Below, one piece after another: positions 18,043-26,562 of a DNA stretch of 64,000 nt. The stretch's first letter is position 1. Every line of letters begins with the position of its first letter. The stretch comes from Bacteroidota bacterium. Lineage in GTDB: Bacteria; Bacteroidota; Bacteroidia; B-17B0; Aurantibacillaceae. The notes beneath the pieces were generated by a model. It made no database searches. It was given only the letters and a program-made list of their open reading frames with translations, and was not told the origin of the DNA. The stretch covers positions 1 to 64,000 of the forward strand of contig JAHBTI010000019.1 in assembly GCA_019638705.1 (NCBI GenBank). Direction: 5' to 3'. The position numbers and the translations under genes are program-made.

Positions 18043-19824
18043 GTGAAAAATTTTTATTCCATACTTGAATACATAAAGGAGAACAAGCTCAAAAGCCTTG
18101 CGCTGTGTTTGTTTCTTGCAGGGATTTTAAATTTTTATTTTTTCACCAAATACCAAGTTTCAGAACCTTTCATTGAAAAAATTTCTTTGCAATCCGATGT
18201 TCGTGTACAGGACATTCTTATTTATGCTTCCGCAGAAAACAATGATGAAATTGATTTTTCAAAACCAATAAAACCTGCAATAGAAAACGATAAGCTTGTT
18301 TTTACGCTTGGAGAAAAAACAAGATTATTCAGAATTTATATTGGAAACGATTACGAAAAAGTTTCTGTCGGAAATGTTGAATTATTTCATTCAGACCATA
18401 CAGAAAACTTATCCATTAAGGATTTTAAACTGAATGAAATTTTTGCTTTAGGAAAAATAAAACCAAGTAATATAGATTTTTCATGCCATGTAAATTCTCA
18501 TTTTGAATTAAAGAGACAACTCATCACAAGACAAGAATGCCTTGTTTCCGAAGTTTTAATTTTTGTGTTCAGCTTATTATTTAGTTTTTTGGTAATAGCT
18601 GCATTTCACAAATTGTTTGATTTCAAAATCAACAAAACAAATTACAAACTGGCTTTAGCTTGTGTCTTTTTTATATCCATTTTTCTGCCGCAACCAATTT
18701 TCAACGTTGCATTTATGCTGTCTTTTTTCTTTATAGTTCGTGATTTTAATTACAAAATATTTTTTTCAAACAAAACTGCTCTTTTGTTTCTCTTATATTT
18801 CCTTGTGTTTATGGCAAACAATGTGTTTCTTTCACAAAGTTTCAATAAACCGTTTACGGAAACCATGTTGCCTTTTTTCTTTTTACCGTTTTACTTTGCT
18901 TGTTTGCCGCACAAAAATTATTTGCCTGCATTTGTGTTTGGCGCGTTTACGGTAAGTTTGTATTTCTTTTTCACTTCTGCCATTGACACGAGTTTATATC
19001 ACGATTTGAGTTATTTTTCTTTTGACAATTTTTCCAAATACGTTCACCCAGTTTATTTCAGTTATCTCTTATTTTTTTGCATTTGTTATATTGAATTGTC
19101 AAACGATTTTTCATTCAACAAAACACTTATTCAAGCGGTGTTATTATTTGCTTTAATTTTTTGCGCTTCTAAACTAATTATAAGTCTTACTGTTTTATTT
19201 TATGCTTTCCGGTTTTTCAGAAAAAAACAAATTTTGGGTTGGACGGTTGTGGCATTAAGCATTATTGCCGTGCTGTTTTTCTCGCCAACACGCAAACGTT
19301 TTCAGGAAGTTTTCAGTCCCGAAAATCTAAGTGTGTTACATGAAAATCCCGTACAACGGCACGACCCGCGTATTAACGGCTTAACCATTCGTTTAATTAT
19401 TTGGCAGGAAACCTTGTCTTCATTTGAAACTGCAAAAGACATTTTTTTTGGCAAAGGCGTAGATAAAAATGCCGCACAACTTTTAGAAAACCGTTTAAAA
19501 AATCGTGGCTTGGAGCGCGGGCACACAAAATACGACCCGCATAATCAGTTTATTGCCACCTGCTATAAAACGGGACTTGCCGGATTAATTGTTTTGTTGG
19601 GCATTTGTTTTATTACATTTTATTACGCCATAAAAAATCGCAATACTTTACTTTTATGCGCTGCGGTTTTATTTATTTGTGCCATGTTTACCGAATCGGT
19701 TTTACAAAGAGTAACGGGTATTTATTTTTTTATTTGTATTTTGTCTTTACTTTCGCTTTCACTAAAAACTCCCGGTTATCAAATTGAAAATAGCCATACT
19801 CGGAACAAGAGGAATTCCCAATAA
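18043..19824 (+). CDS. O-antigen ligase-like membrane protein
   Basis: A 593-residue protein starting at a GTG codon. One N-terminal transmembrane segment (residues about 17-35) precedes a soluble part (about 35-165), then about ten further hydrophobic segments. The large periplasmic loop near residues 425-510 contains RINGLTIRLIIWQETLSS, FFGKGVDKN and the histidine-bearing YDPHNQFIATCYKTGL motif of the Wzy_C/WaaL superfamily. It may ligate the finished glycan to a lipid or protein acceptor. The extra N-terminal domain is unusual and unrecognised. The gene overlaps the next one by 41 bases. Confidence 0.75.
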   Translation: MKNFYSILEYIKENKLKSLALCLFLAGILNFYFFTKYQVSEPFIEKISLQSDVRVQDILIYASAENNDEIDFSKPIKPAIENDKLVFTLGEKTRLFRIYIGNDYEKVSVGNVELFHSDHTENLSIKDFKLNEIFALGKIKPSNIDFSCHVNSHFELKRQLITRQECLVSEVLIFVFSLLFSFLVIAAFHKLFDFKINKTNYKLALACVFFISIFLPQPIFNVAFMLSFFFIVRDFNYKIFFSNKTALLFLLYFLVFMANNVFLSQSFNKPFTETMLPFFFLPFYFACLPHKNYLPAFVFGAFTVSLYFFFTSAIDTSLYHDLSYFSFDNFSKYVHPVYFSYLLFFCICYIELSNDFSFNKTLIQAVLLFALIFCASKLIISLTVLFYAFRFFRKKQILGWTVVALSIIAVLFFSPTRKRFQEVFSPENLSVLHENPVQRHDPRINGLTIRLIIWQETLSSFETAKDIFFGKGVDKNAAQLLENRLKNRGLERGHTKYDPHNQFIATCYKTGLAGLIVLLGICFITFYYAIKNRNTLLLCAAVLFICAMFTESVLQRVTGIYFFICILSLLSLSLKTPGYQIENSHTRNKRNSQ

Positions 19825-20881
19825 CTACGGCGGATTTGAACAATTTGCAGAATATCTGTCTGAAAAACTGGTTGCCAAAGGACATGAGGTTTCTGTATAT
19901 AATTCTCACAATCATTCTTATCAAGAAAAAAAATGGCGTGGTGTAAGTATCATTCACAAATTTGACCCCGAATATAAAATAGGAACAAAGGGGCAGTTTA
20001 TTTACGACTTAAACTGCATACTTGACAGCCGAAAACGGAATTTTGATATCATCTTGCAGTTAGGCTACACCAGTAGTGCCGTTTGGAATTTTTTGTTTCC
20101 TCAAAAATCAATTATTCTTACCAATATGGACGGTTTGGAATGGAAACGCACGAAATACAGTAAAAGGGTACAAAATTTTTTAAAGTATGCCGAAAAACTT
20201 GCCGTAAAAAAAAGCCATGTATTAATTGCAGATTCTTTGGGCATAAAAAAATACCTGAAAGAAACTTACAATGCCGAATCCGAATACATTCCTTATGGTG
20301 CAAACACGTTCAGTAATCCAAATTCCCGCATCCTTGCAACATACCATTTAGCAGAAAAAAATTACGATATGCTGATTGCCCGCTTAGAACCCGAAAACAG
20401 CATTGATATTATTTTAGAAGGCGTTTCAAGAAACAAAACCGGCAGAAAATTTATTGTTATCGGAAACAACAAAACAAATTACGGACAATATTTAACCGAT
20501 AAATACAAAGGCTTTGAAAACATTGTTTTTCTCGGGTCTATATATGATATGGAGGCGGTAAACAACCTGCGTTATTTTTCTAATCTTTATTTTCACGGGC
20601 ACACCGTTGGCGGAACAAACCCCTCTTTGCTGGAAGCCATGGCAAGCAATGCCTTAATTGTTGCCAATAAAAACGATTTTAATGCATCTATTCTCGGAAA
20701 TGATGCGTATTATTTCAGCTCGTCAAGCGATGTGGAAAACATAGTAAACTTAATTTCTAAAAACCAAACCGAAGAAAAAAAATTAAACGCCAACCTCACA
20801 AAAATTAAAGAAAAATACTCTTGGGATATTATTTTAGACAGTTACGAAAAACTGTTTATTAAAAGTATGCTTAAAAATTAA
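19784..20881 (+). CDS. DUF1972-type glycosyltransferase (GT4-like)
   Basis: The 365-residue protein starts at TTG 19784 within the end of the ligase-like gene, giving LKIAILGTRGIPNNYGGFEQF, the hallmark N-terminus of DUF1972 glycosyltransferases (rhamnosyltransferase-like). The motifs TNMDGLEWKRTKYS and HVLIADSLGIKKYLKE follow, and the C-terminal GT4 donor domain has YFHGHTVGGTNPSLLEAMAS. It probably adds a sugar to the growing repeat unit in the cytoplasm. Its stop codon lies in a TTAA shared with the opposite-strand stop of the Wzz-like gene, and it closes the plus-strand locus. Confidence 0.88.
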   Translation: MKIAILGTRGIPNNYGGFEQFAEYLSEKLVAKGHEVSVYNSHNHSYQEKKWRGVSIIHKFDPEYKIGTKGQFIYDLNCILDSRKRNFDIILQLGYTSSAVWNFLFPQKSIILTNMDGLEWKRTKYSKRVQNFLKYAEKLAVKKSHVLIADSLGIKKYLKETYNAESEYIPYGANTFSNPNSRILATYHLAEKNYDMLIARLEPENSIDIILEGVSRNKTGRKFIVIGNNKTNYGQYLTDKYKGFENIVFLGSIYDMEAVNNLRYFSNLYFHGHTVGGTNPSLLEAMASNALIVANKNDFNASILGNDAYYFSSSSDVENIVNLISKNQTEEKKLNANLTKIKEKYSWDIILDSYEKLFIKSMLKN

Positions 20882-21771
20882 GCAGCGTTTATTTTGCCGT
20901 TTTTTCTCAAAAATAAAAACAACAAGCCTGCTGCATAGCCGGCAAGCGCGCTGAAAAACGAATAAAACTTGTACCCGCGATTAACAGGCACATCATTTTT
21001 GTTAAAGCTGATGACCACCTGAAAACTGTTATTCAACGCTTTCTTTTTATTTACCTCAAGTAGTTTTTCGTATGAAAACTGCGCACGCTGATAAATGTGA
21101 ACAGGATTAATCGGTTCGCCTAAAATAATGCCCGTGCCGTTGCCTCTTGGAATAATTGCCTGATTAACGATGTTTTTTAAACTGTCTATTTCTCTTATTT
21201 CAGCCGTTACACGCTGTTCCATTTTATCAAGCGATGTTTGGTCTATCTCTTTTAATTTTGAAGCATACGCGTTGTTTTCCAAATAATCCAAAATGCCTGT
21301 TTGCAACTCAGGCAAAATTTTATTGTCATAAATTTCAACCCCTACTTTAAACGGAAGCATTACCTTAACCGAATCTTTATATAATTTTTCAAAATTACTG
21401 CTGAAAGGATAGTAGCTGAAACTTTTTACCGAACCCGCAATGTTTATATCAATGTGCAAAGCATCGGCTAAGGCTTCGTTTATGCCATCGTCCGTAATGT
21501 ATAAATTCAAGTTATCTATCATTTCCCTGCAAAAATCGTTTTCAAAACGAACGTGAGAAACAGTAAGTTCGGAAGCGTAATATGTTTTTTGAAAATTGCG
21601 CAACAAAATACCCGCTCCAATTCCCAAAAACACAAACGGTAAAAGAACAAGTGCTTTTTTGAAAGAAAAATTAATTAGCCAAGCCATGCTTCTAAACAAA
21701 GAAAGCACTCCGTTTTTCAGAGCTTTAATAACATATACAATATCTAAATCATCTTGCTTGTTGTTTTCCAT
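20878..21771 (-). CDS. Wzz-type chain length determinant protein
   Basis: The 297-residue protein has the two-transmembrane layout of polysaccharide co-polymerases: a first segment near residues 35-60 (KALVLLPFVFLGIGAGILL), a periplasmic alpha-helical domain, and a second segment near residues 270-292 (FFSALAGYAAGLLFLFLRK). The middle part contains TGILDYLENNAYASKLKEID and a predicted coiled coil. It would regulate chain length set by the Wzy-type polymerase encoded on the other strand. It lies 33 bases downstream of the methyltransferase gene 21805-22773 on the same strand and may be co-transcribed with it. Confidence 0.78.
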   Translation of the reverse strand: MENNKQDDLDIVYVIKALKNGVLSLFRSMAWLINFSFKKALVLLPFVFLGIGAGILLRNFQKTYYASELTVSHVRFENDFCREMIDNLNLYITDDGINEALADALHIDINIAGSVKSFSYYPFSSNFEKLYKDSVKVMLPFKVGVEIYDNKILPELQTGILDYLENNAYASKLKEIDQTSLDKMEQRVTAEIREIDSLKNIVNQAIIPRGNGTGIILGEPINPVHIYQRAQFSYEKLLEVNKKKALNNSFQVVISFNKNDVPVNRGYKFYSFFSALAGYAAGLLFLFLRKNGKINAA

Positions 21772-21804
21772 AACTAATTTTAAAGTTGCTAAAGTAACAA
21801 TTTA

Positions 21805-22773
21805 TCATTTCACTTTTTTGGCTGCCACCATCATTTCTTCGCCAATATTAAAGCACGAAAGTGTGTTGTAAATAATGTTATGAAAAAACACAAACAGTTT
21901 CATTTGCCACAGTGGTTTGTTGGTGAATTTATTAAAATAGTGCTGTCGTTCGGCGGCGTTAATGCTTGTATTGGTTTCGCGTAAACTTTGTTTTTTATTG
22001 CCTTTCAGCTTTTTTATTAAAGGCAATAAGGTGTACATGATAAATAATTTCAGCTCAAACGACGATTTTATTTTTTGTACTTCGTAGCCGTGATTAGCCA
22101 AAATTTGCGTAATGGTTTTTTTACCGAAATAGTTCACATGGTCAAGCCCCATCATCTTCCATTTGTCTTTGTGGCGGCGGGCAAAATAGCTGTCAATTTG
22201 TGGCACTTGCAAAATAAGGTAGCCGCCCTCTTTGGTAAGTTTGGCGCATTTGGCTAAAAACTCATCGGCTTTGTCAATGTGTTCTAAAACGTCCCACATG
22301 GTAATGACATCAAACTTTTTTGTTTCGTCCATTTCAAAAAAGTCAATATGTTCCACAGGCAGTTTTAAATCGTTTACGCAATACAAATAGGGCTGCTCCG
22401 AAATTTCAATGCCATGCACATCGTAGCCTAATTCTTTTCCTGCCAGCATAAAATGCCCCCAGCCTGCGCCTAAGTCAAACAACGTTCCGCTCTTTACAAA
22501 TTTTTGAATGAATTTAAACCGCAATTTGTGTCGCTGAATTTTTATCCAGTTGTTTCCTGCACGCACGGCAGCCGTAACATCGGCGTTTTTATACTGTGTG
22601 TATTCAATTTTTTTGCGGTAATACGGCGGAATAAAATGAAAAGAACAGTCGTTGCAAGTTACCACTGCAAAATTTTCTTTTTGGCAGTTTAATTGAAATT
22701 TGCCGGAATTTGTATTACCACACACACAACATCTGATTTCTTCCGCCATAAAAGCGGGCAAGTGGTCTGACAT
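21805..22773 (-). CDS. Class I SAM-dependent methyltransferase with zinc-ribbon-like N-terminus
   Basis: A 322-residue protein. The N-terminus has Cys pairs (IRCCVCGNTNSG and VTCNDCSFHFIPPYY) that look like a small zinc-binding knuckle. The methyltransferase core follows, with LFDLGAGWGHFMLAGKELG, then VITMWDVLEHIDKADEFLAKCAKLTKEGG, a typical Methyltransf_23 pattern. A later region carries MMGLDHVNYFGKKTITQIL. The frame can be extended upstream to 22884, but that would lie inside the coiled-coil gene, so the ATG at 22773 is preferred (a downstream ATG at 22749 is also possible). It likely methylates a sugar or lipid-linked intermediate. Confidence 0.82.
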   Translation of the reverse strand: MSDHLPAFMAEEIRCCVCGNTNSGKFQLNCQKENFAVVTCNDCSFHFIPPYYRKKIEYTQYKNADVTAAVRAGNNWIKIQRHKLRFKFIQKFVKSGTLFDLGAGWGHFMLAGKELGYDVHGIEISEQPYLYCVNDLKLPVEHIDFFEMDETKKFDVITMWDVLEHIDKADEFLAKCAKLTKEGGYLILQVPQIDSYFARRHKDKWKMMGLDHVNYFGKKTITQILANHGYEVQKIKSSFELKLFIMYTLLPLIKKLKGNKKQSLRETNTSINAAERQHYFNKFTNKPLWQMKLFVFFHNIIYNTLSCFNIGEEMMVAAKKVK

Positions 22774-22783
22774 AACAATCTTT

Positions 22784-24817
22784 TTACTTTTTTGTTTCTG
22801 CTTCAAACACGTTTTCCGTAATAGGGTCGCCGTCCCGGTAACAAGAAATTCCTCCCCATTCAAATCTTTTCTTTTCGTAAACAAAGGCTTTTTTGTTTTT
22901 TACCAACACGCGCTTTATAATTACAAAACCATCTCCCGGAACAATTTCTTCCGTTACGCCCTCAGGGTATTTTGCCAACAACTGTTTTTGGCGTTCATTT
23001 ATTTCCTCAGGAGTTTCTTCTTTTGGTTTAGCAGCGGCTTCGGCTTTTTGTTTAGCAGCTAACTCTGCGGCAGTTCTCTCTTTTGCTAATTTTTCGGCTT
23101 TTGCTTTCGCATCGGCATCAGCCTTGGCTTTTGCCGCAGCAGCCTGTTCTGCTTTCAGTTTCGCTTCGGCATCGGCTTTTTGTTTGGCTGCCAGTTCTGC
23201 TGCCGCTTTTTCTTTCGCTAATTTTTCCGCTTCTGCCTTAGCTTTGGCTTCCGCATCGGCTTTTTCTTTGGCTAAACGTTCTGCTTCGGCTTTTGCCTTA
23301 GCTTCCTGTTCAGCTTTCAGTTTTGCATCGGCATCGGCTTTTTGCTTGGCTGCCAGTTCTGCGGCGGCTTTTTCTTTTTCCAACCTTTCGGCTTCTGCCT
23401 TAGCTTTGGCTTCGGCATCGGCTTTTTCTTTCGCCAAACGTTCTGCTTCGGCTTTTGCTTCTTGCTCTGCTTTCAGTTTTGCATCGGCTTCGGCTTTTTG
23501 CTTGGCTGCCAATTCTGCTGCTGCTTTTTCTTTCGCTAATTTTTCCGCTTCTGCCTTAGCTTTCACTTCGGCATCGGCTTTTTCTTTCGCCAAACGTTCT
23601 GCCTCGGCTTTTGCTTTGGCTTCTGCATCGGCTTTTTCTTTTGCCGCAGCAGCCTGTTCTGCTTTCAGTTTCGCTTCGGCTTCGGCTTTTTGTTTGGCGG
23701 CTAATTCCGCTGCTGCTTTTTCTTTCGCTAATCGTTCCGCTTCTGCCTTAGCTTTGGCTTCCGCATCGGCTTTCTCTTTGGCTAAACGTTCTGCATCGGC
23801 TTTTGCTTTAGCTTCCTGTTCTGCTTTCAGCTTTGCATCGGCATCGGCTTTTTGTTTGGCTGCAAGTTCTGCTGCTGCTTTTTCTTTCGCTAATTTTTCC
23901 ACTTCTGCCTTAGCTTTGGCTTCCGCATCGGCTTTCTCTTTGGCTAAACGTTCTGCATCGGCTTTTGCTTTAGCTTCCTGTTCTGCTTTCAGTTTTGCAT
24001 CGGCATCGGCTTTTTGTTTGGCTGCAAGTTCTGCTGCTGCTTTTTCTTTCGCTAATCTTTCGGCTTCTGCCTTAGCTTTGGCATCGGCATCGGTTTTTTC
24101 TTTGGCTAAACGTTCTGCATCGGCTTTTGATTTTGCCTCATCGGCTACTAAAGCATTAATTATATCTGTCTGAGATTTTGGATAAGCCTCTTCCGGTTTT
24201 ATTTTAGAGGCTTCGGCATAAGCGTTCAAAGCCTCCTGCCACTTTTTTGTTTTATAGGCTTTATCGGCATTTTTAACCGCCGCCAAATACAAATCCTCTT
24301 TTCGTTTTTCTTTTTCTTTGGCTTCTTTTTCGGAGGCTTTTATCCCCTCCATGCCGCTAATCATTTGGGCTAAATAATTTTTATCGTATTCAAACGTTTC
24401 TTTTGCTGCGCTGTAACTGTATTTGGTGAGCGGCAAATTCAACAGAGAATAATCAACCCCCTCCATTTTTTTAAACAGAGAAAGGCTTGCCTCAATAATA
24501 GGAAGCGGAGTAGCCAACCTTTCTTGCGGAACACCGCGCGTGTTTACAGCAAAACGTTTTGAAACATACTCTTCTTTTGAAACTGTAACCAAAAACTCGC
24601 CGTCTAAGGGAACTAAAAACTCATAATCGCCTTTATAGTCGGTTACAACGGTGTTTATTACCTTGCCGTTTTGCGTAACCTGTACGGTAACTCCCGACAA
24701 ATTTCTTTTTTCGTCGGTTATATTGCCTTCAAATTTTAAAGTGGAAGTGGTTTGTGTAAAAGAAAAAAAACTGTGCAGTAATGTTACGGTTAAAAAAAAT
24801 GCTCTGTTAAGACCCAT
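22784..24817 (-). CDS. Secreted protein with regulatory-like domain and long Ala/Lys/Glu-rich coiled-coil repeats
   Basis: The 677-residue protein starts with a signal peptide (MGLNRAFFLTVTLLHSFFSF, then TQ). A carboxypeptidase-regulatory-like beta-sandwich follows (about residues 25-110; GNITDEKRNLSGVTVQVTQNG). Residues about 160-220 look like a tetratricopeptide-like helical pair (ADKAYKTKKWQEALNAYAEA). From about 225 to 590 it is almost entirely A/K/E/D/L in a repeat near 54 residues, with units such as AERLAKEKADAEAKAKAEAE and AAELAAKQKADADAKLKAEQ, about six full copies and one degenerate copy. A conserved-looking C-terminal block (about 600-677; YPEGVTEEIVPGDGFVIIKR) follows. It is probably a periplasmic TolA-like alpha-helical spacer. 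Its function is unknown. Confidence 0.85.
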   Translation of the reverse strand: MGLNRAFFLTVTLLHSFFSFTQTTSTLKFEGNITDEKRNLSGVTVQVTQNGKVINTVVTDYKGDYEFLVPLDGEFLVTVSKEEYVSKRFAVNTRGVPQERLATPLPIIEASLSLFKKMEGVDYSLLNLPLTKYSYSAAKETFEYDKNYLAQMISGMEGIKASEKEAKEKEKRKEDLYLAAVKNADKAYKTKKWQEALNAYAEASKIKPEEAYPKSQTDIINALVADEAKSKADAERLAKEKTDADAKAKAEAERLAKEKAAAELAAKQKADADAKLKAEQEAKAKADAERLAKEKADAEAKAKAEVEKLAKEKAAAELAAKQKADADAKLKAEQEAKAKADAERLAKEKADAEAKAKAEAERLAKEKAAAELAAKQKAEAEAKLKAEQAAAAKEKADAEAKAKAEAERLAKEKADAEVKAKAEAEKLAKEKAAAELAAKQKAEADAKLKAEQEAKAEAERLAKEKADAEAKAKAEAERLEKEKAAAELAAKQKADADAKLKAEQEAKAKAEAERLAKEKADAEAKAKAEAEKLAKEKAAAELAAKQKADAEAKLKAEQAAAAKAKADADAKAKAEKLAKERTAAELAAKQKAEAAAKPKEETPEEINERQKQLLAKYPEGVTEEIVPGDGFVIIKRVLVKNKKAFVYEKKRFEWGGISCYRDGDPITENVFEAETKK
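23050..24140 (-). repeat. Tandem DNA repeat of about 162 bp inside the coiled-coil gene
   Basis: This region encodes the A/K/E-rich repeat of the 22784-24817 gene. The unit is near 54 codons, with copies differing by a few substitutions and some length changes (52 and about 64 residues). Synonymous differences between copies (for example gcatcggctt versus gcttcggctt on the plus strand) indicate that the copies are not freshly duplicated. Confidence 0.8.
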
Positions 24818-24889
24818 GTGTGAGATGTCTGAAAATAATTATTAAAATTTAAGGGATAAATTTACAAAAAAATTAAGAAGGTATTTTTA

Positions 24890-26023
24890 ATGCACTTATC
24901 CAAAGATTTCAACCATAGTTACTGGGAACTTAAACAGTACTTTTCGCAGTTTGATTTAATTATTGTGGGCAGCGGCATTGTAGGCTTGAGTGCTGCCGTT
25001 TCTTTTAAAGAAAAAAATAAAAAAGCGCGGGTACTGGTTTTGGAAAGAGGCTTTATGCCAAACGGAGCAAGCACAAAAAATGCAGGCTTTGCCTGTTTTG
25101 GCAGCCCAAGCGAGTTGCTTGACGATTTACAGAAAATGAATGAAGATGCCGTTTGGAAAACCGTAGAAATGCGTTGGCAAGGCTTGCAACTGCTAAGAAA
25201 AAGACTCGGCGATAAAAACATTGGTTTTAAAAATTACGGCGGCTACGAATTGTTTGAAAACAAAAATTTATATGAAAATACTTTGTACAATATTCCGTAC
25301 CTCAACAAACAAATAAAGTCTTTGCTGGGGTTGAAAACGTGTTACGAGGAAACTCCGGAAACAATAAAACAATTCCATAAAATAAAAGGTGCTTTTGTCA
25401 ATCGTTACGAAGGGCAAATTGACACAGGCTTGATGATGAACAACCTTGAACAGTTGGCGAGAGAAAAAGGTATTTTAATTTTGAATAATATCAATATTTT
25501 AAAAATTAAAGATGGGGATTCTCATGTTGAGTTGGAAAGCAAGTCGGGAGTTTTTAAATCACAAAAAGTAATTGTGGCTACCAATGGGTTTGCAAAACAA
25601 TTATTAAACATAAAAGATGTGCAACCCGCCAGAGCACAGGTGTTAATTACCAAGCCAATTAAAGATTTAAAAATAAAAGGCGCATTTCATTTTGAACAGG
25701 GATATTATTATTTCAGAAACATTGACAAATGCATTTTGTTTGGTGGCGGCAGAAACCTTGATTTTAAAGGCGAAACCACCGGTGAGTTGGGTTTAAACAA
25801 AAAAATTCAACAGCAATTAGATAAACTTTTAAAAGAAAGAATTTTACCAAACACAGGTTTTGAAATAGAACACCGCTGGAGTGGCATTATGGGTGTGGGC
25901 AAAGAAAAAAAGCCGATAATTGAATTTACGGATAAAAACGTATTAGCGGCAGTTCGTATGGGGGGCATGGGCATTGCCATTGGCTCTTTGGTGGGCGAAA
26001 TTGCCGCGCAAAAACTATGTTAA
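24890..26023 (+). CDS. FAD-dependent oxidoreductase (DAO/glycine-oxidase superfamily)
   Basis: The 377-residue protein has the FAD dinucleotide-binding motif LIIVGSGIVGLSAAVSFKEK at residues 23-42, then VLVLERGFMPNGASTKNAG (the ribose-binding Glu and a DAO-type loop). The C-terminal part has IEHRWSGIMGVGKEKKPIIE and VRMGGMGIAIGSLVGEIAAQ, the conserved FAD-closing glycine-rich loop of the DadA/GlpD/YgaF family. It probably oxidises an amine, amino acid or 2-hydroxy acid; the exact substrate is unclear. It is divergent from the coiled-coil gene across a 72-base gap. A TAAATTTA sequence close to the -7 consensus precedes it. Confidence 0.85.
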   Translation: MHLSKDFNHSYWELKQYFSQFDLIIVGSGIVGLSAAVSFKEKNKKARVLVLERGFMPNGASTKNAGFACFGSPSELLDDLQKMNEDAVWKTVEMRWQGLQLLRKRLGDKNIGFKNYGGYELFENKNLYENTLYNIPYLNKQIKSLLGLKTCYEETPETIKQFHKIKGAFVNRYEGQIDTGLMMNNLEQLAREKGILILNNINILKIKDGDSHVELESKSGVFKSQKVIVATNGFAKQLLNIKDVQPARAQVLITKPIKDLKIKGAFHFEQGYYYFRNIDKCILFGGGRNLDFKGETTGELGLNKKIQQQLDKLLKERILPNTGFEIEHRWSGIMGVGKEKKPIIEFTDKNVLAAVRMGGMGIAIGSLVGEIAAQKLC

Positions 26024-26031
26024 TTTTATAA

Positions 26032-26499
26032 CTTGGCTTAATTCCTTTTACCATTGCAGCTTTGCAAGATGAGTATAAAATTGTAGCGCAACAACAAGAA
26101 CAATTAGCAGCGCAACAACAACAATTAACTCAACAAGCGCAACAAATTCAAGAACTCCAAAACCAAATTGCTGCTTTGCAACAACAAAAACAAGCTGCAC
26201 CAACAGGTATTGAGCAACTGAACTCTAATAGCAGCAATGGTTTCTATATGGAACAAAATATTCCTAATCCGTACAGCGATGAAACGACTATTAAATACGC
26301 CTTGCCTCAAAGTGTAAATAGTGCTTACATGGCGGTTTATGATTTAAGCGGCAAACAATTGGCTACGTTTCCTATGGAAAAAGGCGGCACTTCTTTAACC
26401 ATAAGCGGCAGAGATTTAGCAGCAGGTATTTATTTGTATTCTATTATTGCTGACGGCAAAGTAATGGGTACAAAACGTATGGTTGTGTCAGGTAAGTAA
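26032..26499 (+). pseudogene. C-terminal remnant of a T9SS-sorted protein of the tail-fibre/S74 type
   Basis: An open frame runs from 26032 (just after an in-frame TAA at 26029) to 26499 with no ATG or other convincing start. It reads LGLIPFTIAALQDEYKIVAQ, then a glutamine-rich coiled coil (QQQEQLAAQQQQLTQQAQQI), then a T9SS type A sorting domain: MEQNIPNPYSDETTIKYALP, YDLSGKQLATFPM, SGRDLAAGIYLYSIIADGKV. The LGLIPFTIAALQ opening is how the C-terminus of long T9SS proteins with a tail-fibre (S74 intramolecular chaperone) domain continues, so only the tail is left. A TTG at 26062 could start a 145-residue product without a signal peptide. I treat it as broken. Confidence 0.7.
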
Positions 26500-26512
26500 T
26501 CTTTTCTTTAAT

Positions 26513-26557
26513 AAAAGTCATTCGGAAATTAATTTCCGAATGGCTTTTTATTTTTTT
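26513..26557 (+). terminator. Strong rho-independent terminator
   Basis: CATTCGGAAA (26519-26528) pairs with TTTCCGAATG (26533-26542) around a TTAA loop. The stem extends by a further A/T region into a long T tract (26545-26557). It ends the oxidoreductase/remnant unit. Confidence 0.88.
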
Positions 26558-26562
26558 GTAAC

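Noticed and set aside
23050-24140. Could the regular repeats be a CRISPR array?
   Set aside because: Repeat units are about 162 bp, directly adjacent with no spacers, and encode an in-frame repetitive protein.
22893-24173. Long open frame on the plus strand (426 codons) rich in Ser, Ala and Phe
   Set aside because: It is antisense to the repeat gene and arises from its biased codons; the translated sequence mirrors the repeat and lacks a plausible N-terminus.
26062-26499. A 145-codon gene starting at TTG 26062
   Set aside because: The frame extends upstream to 26032 with typical S74-linker sequence and no start or signal peptide, so a remnant is more likely than an intact gene.
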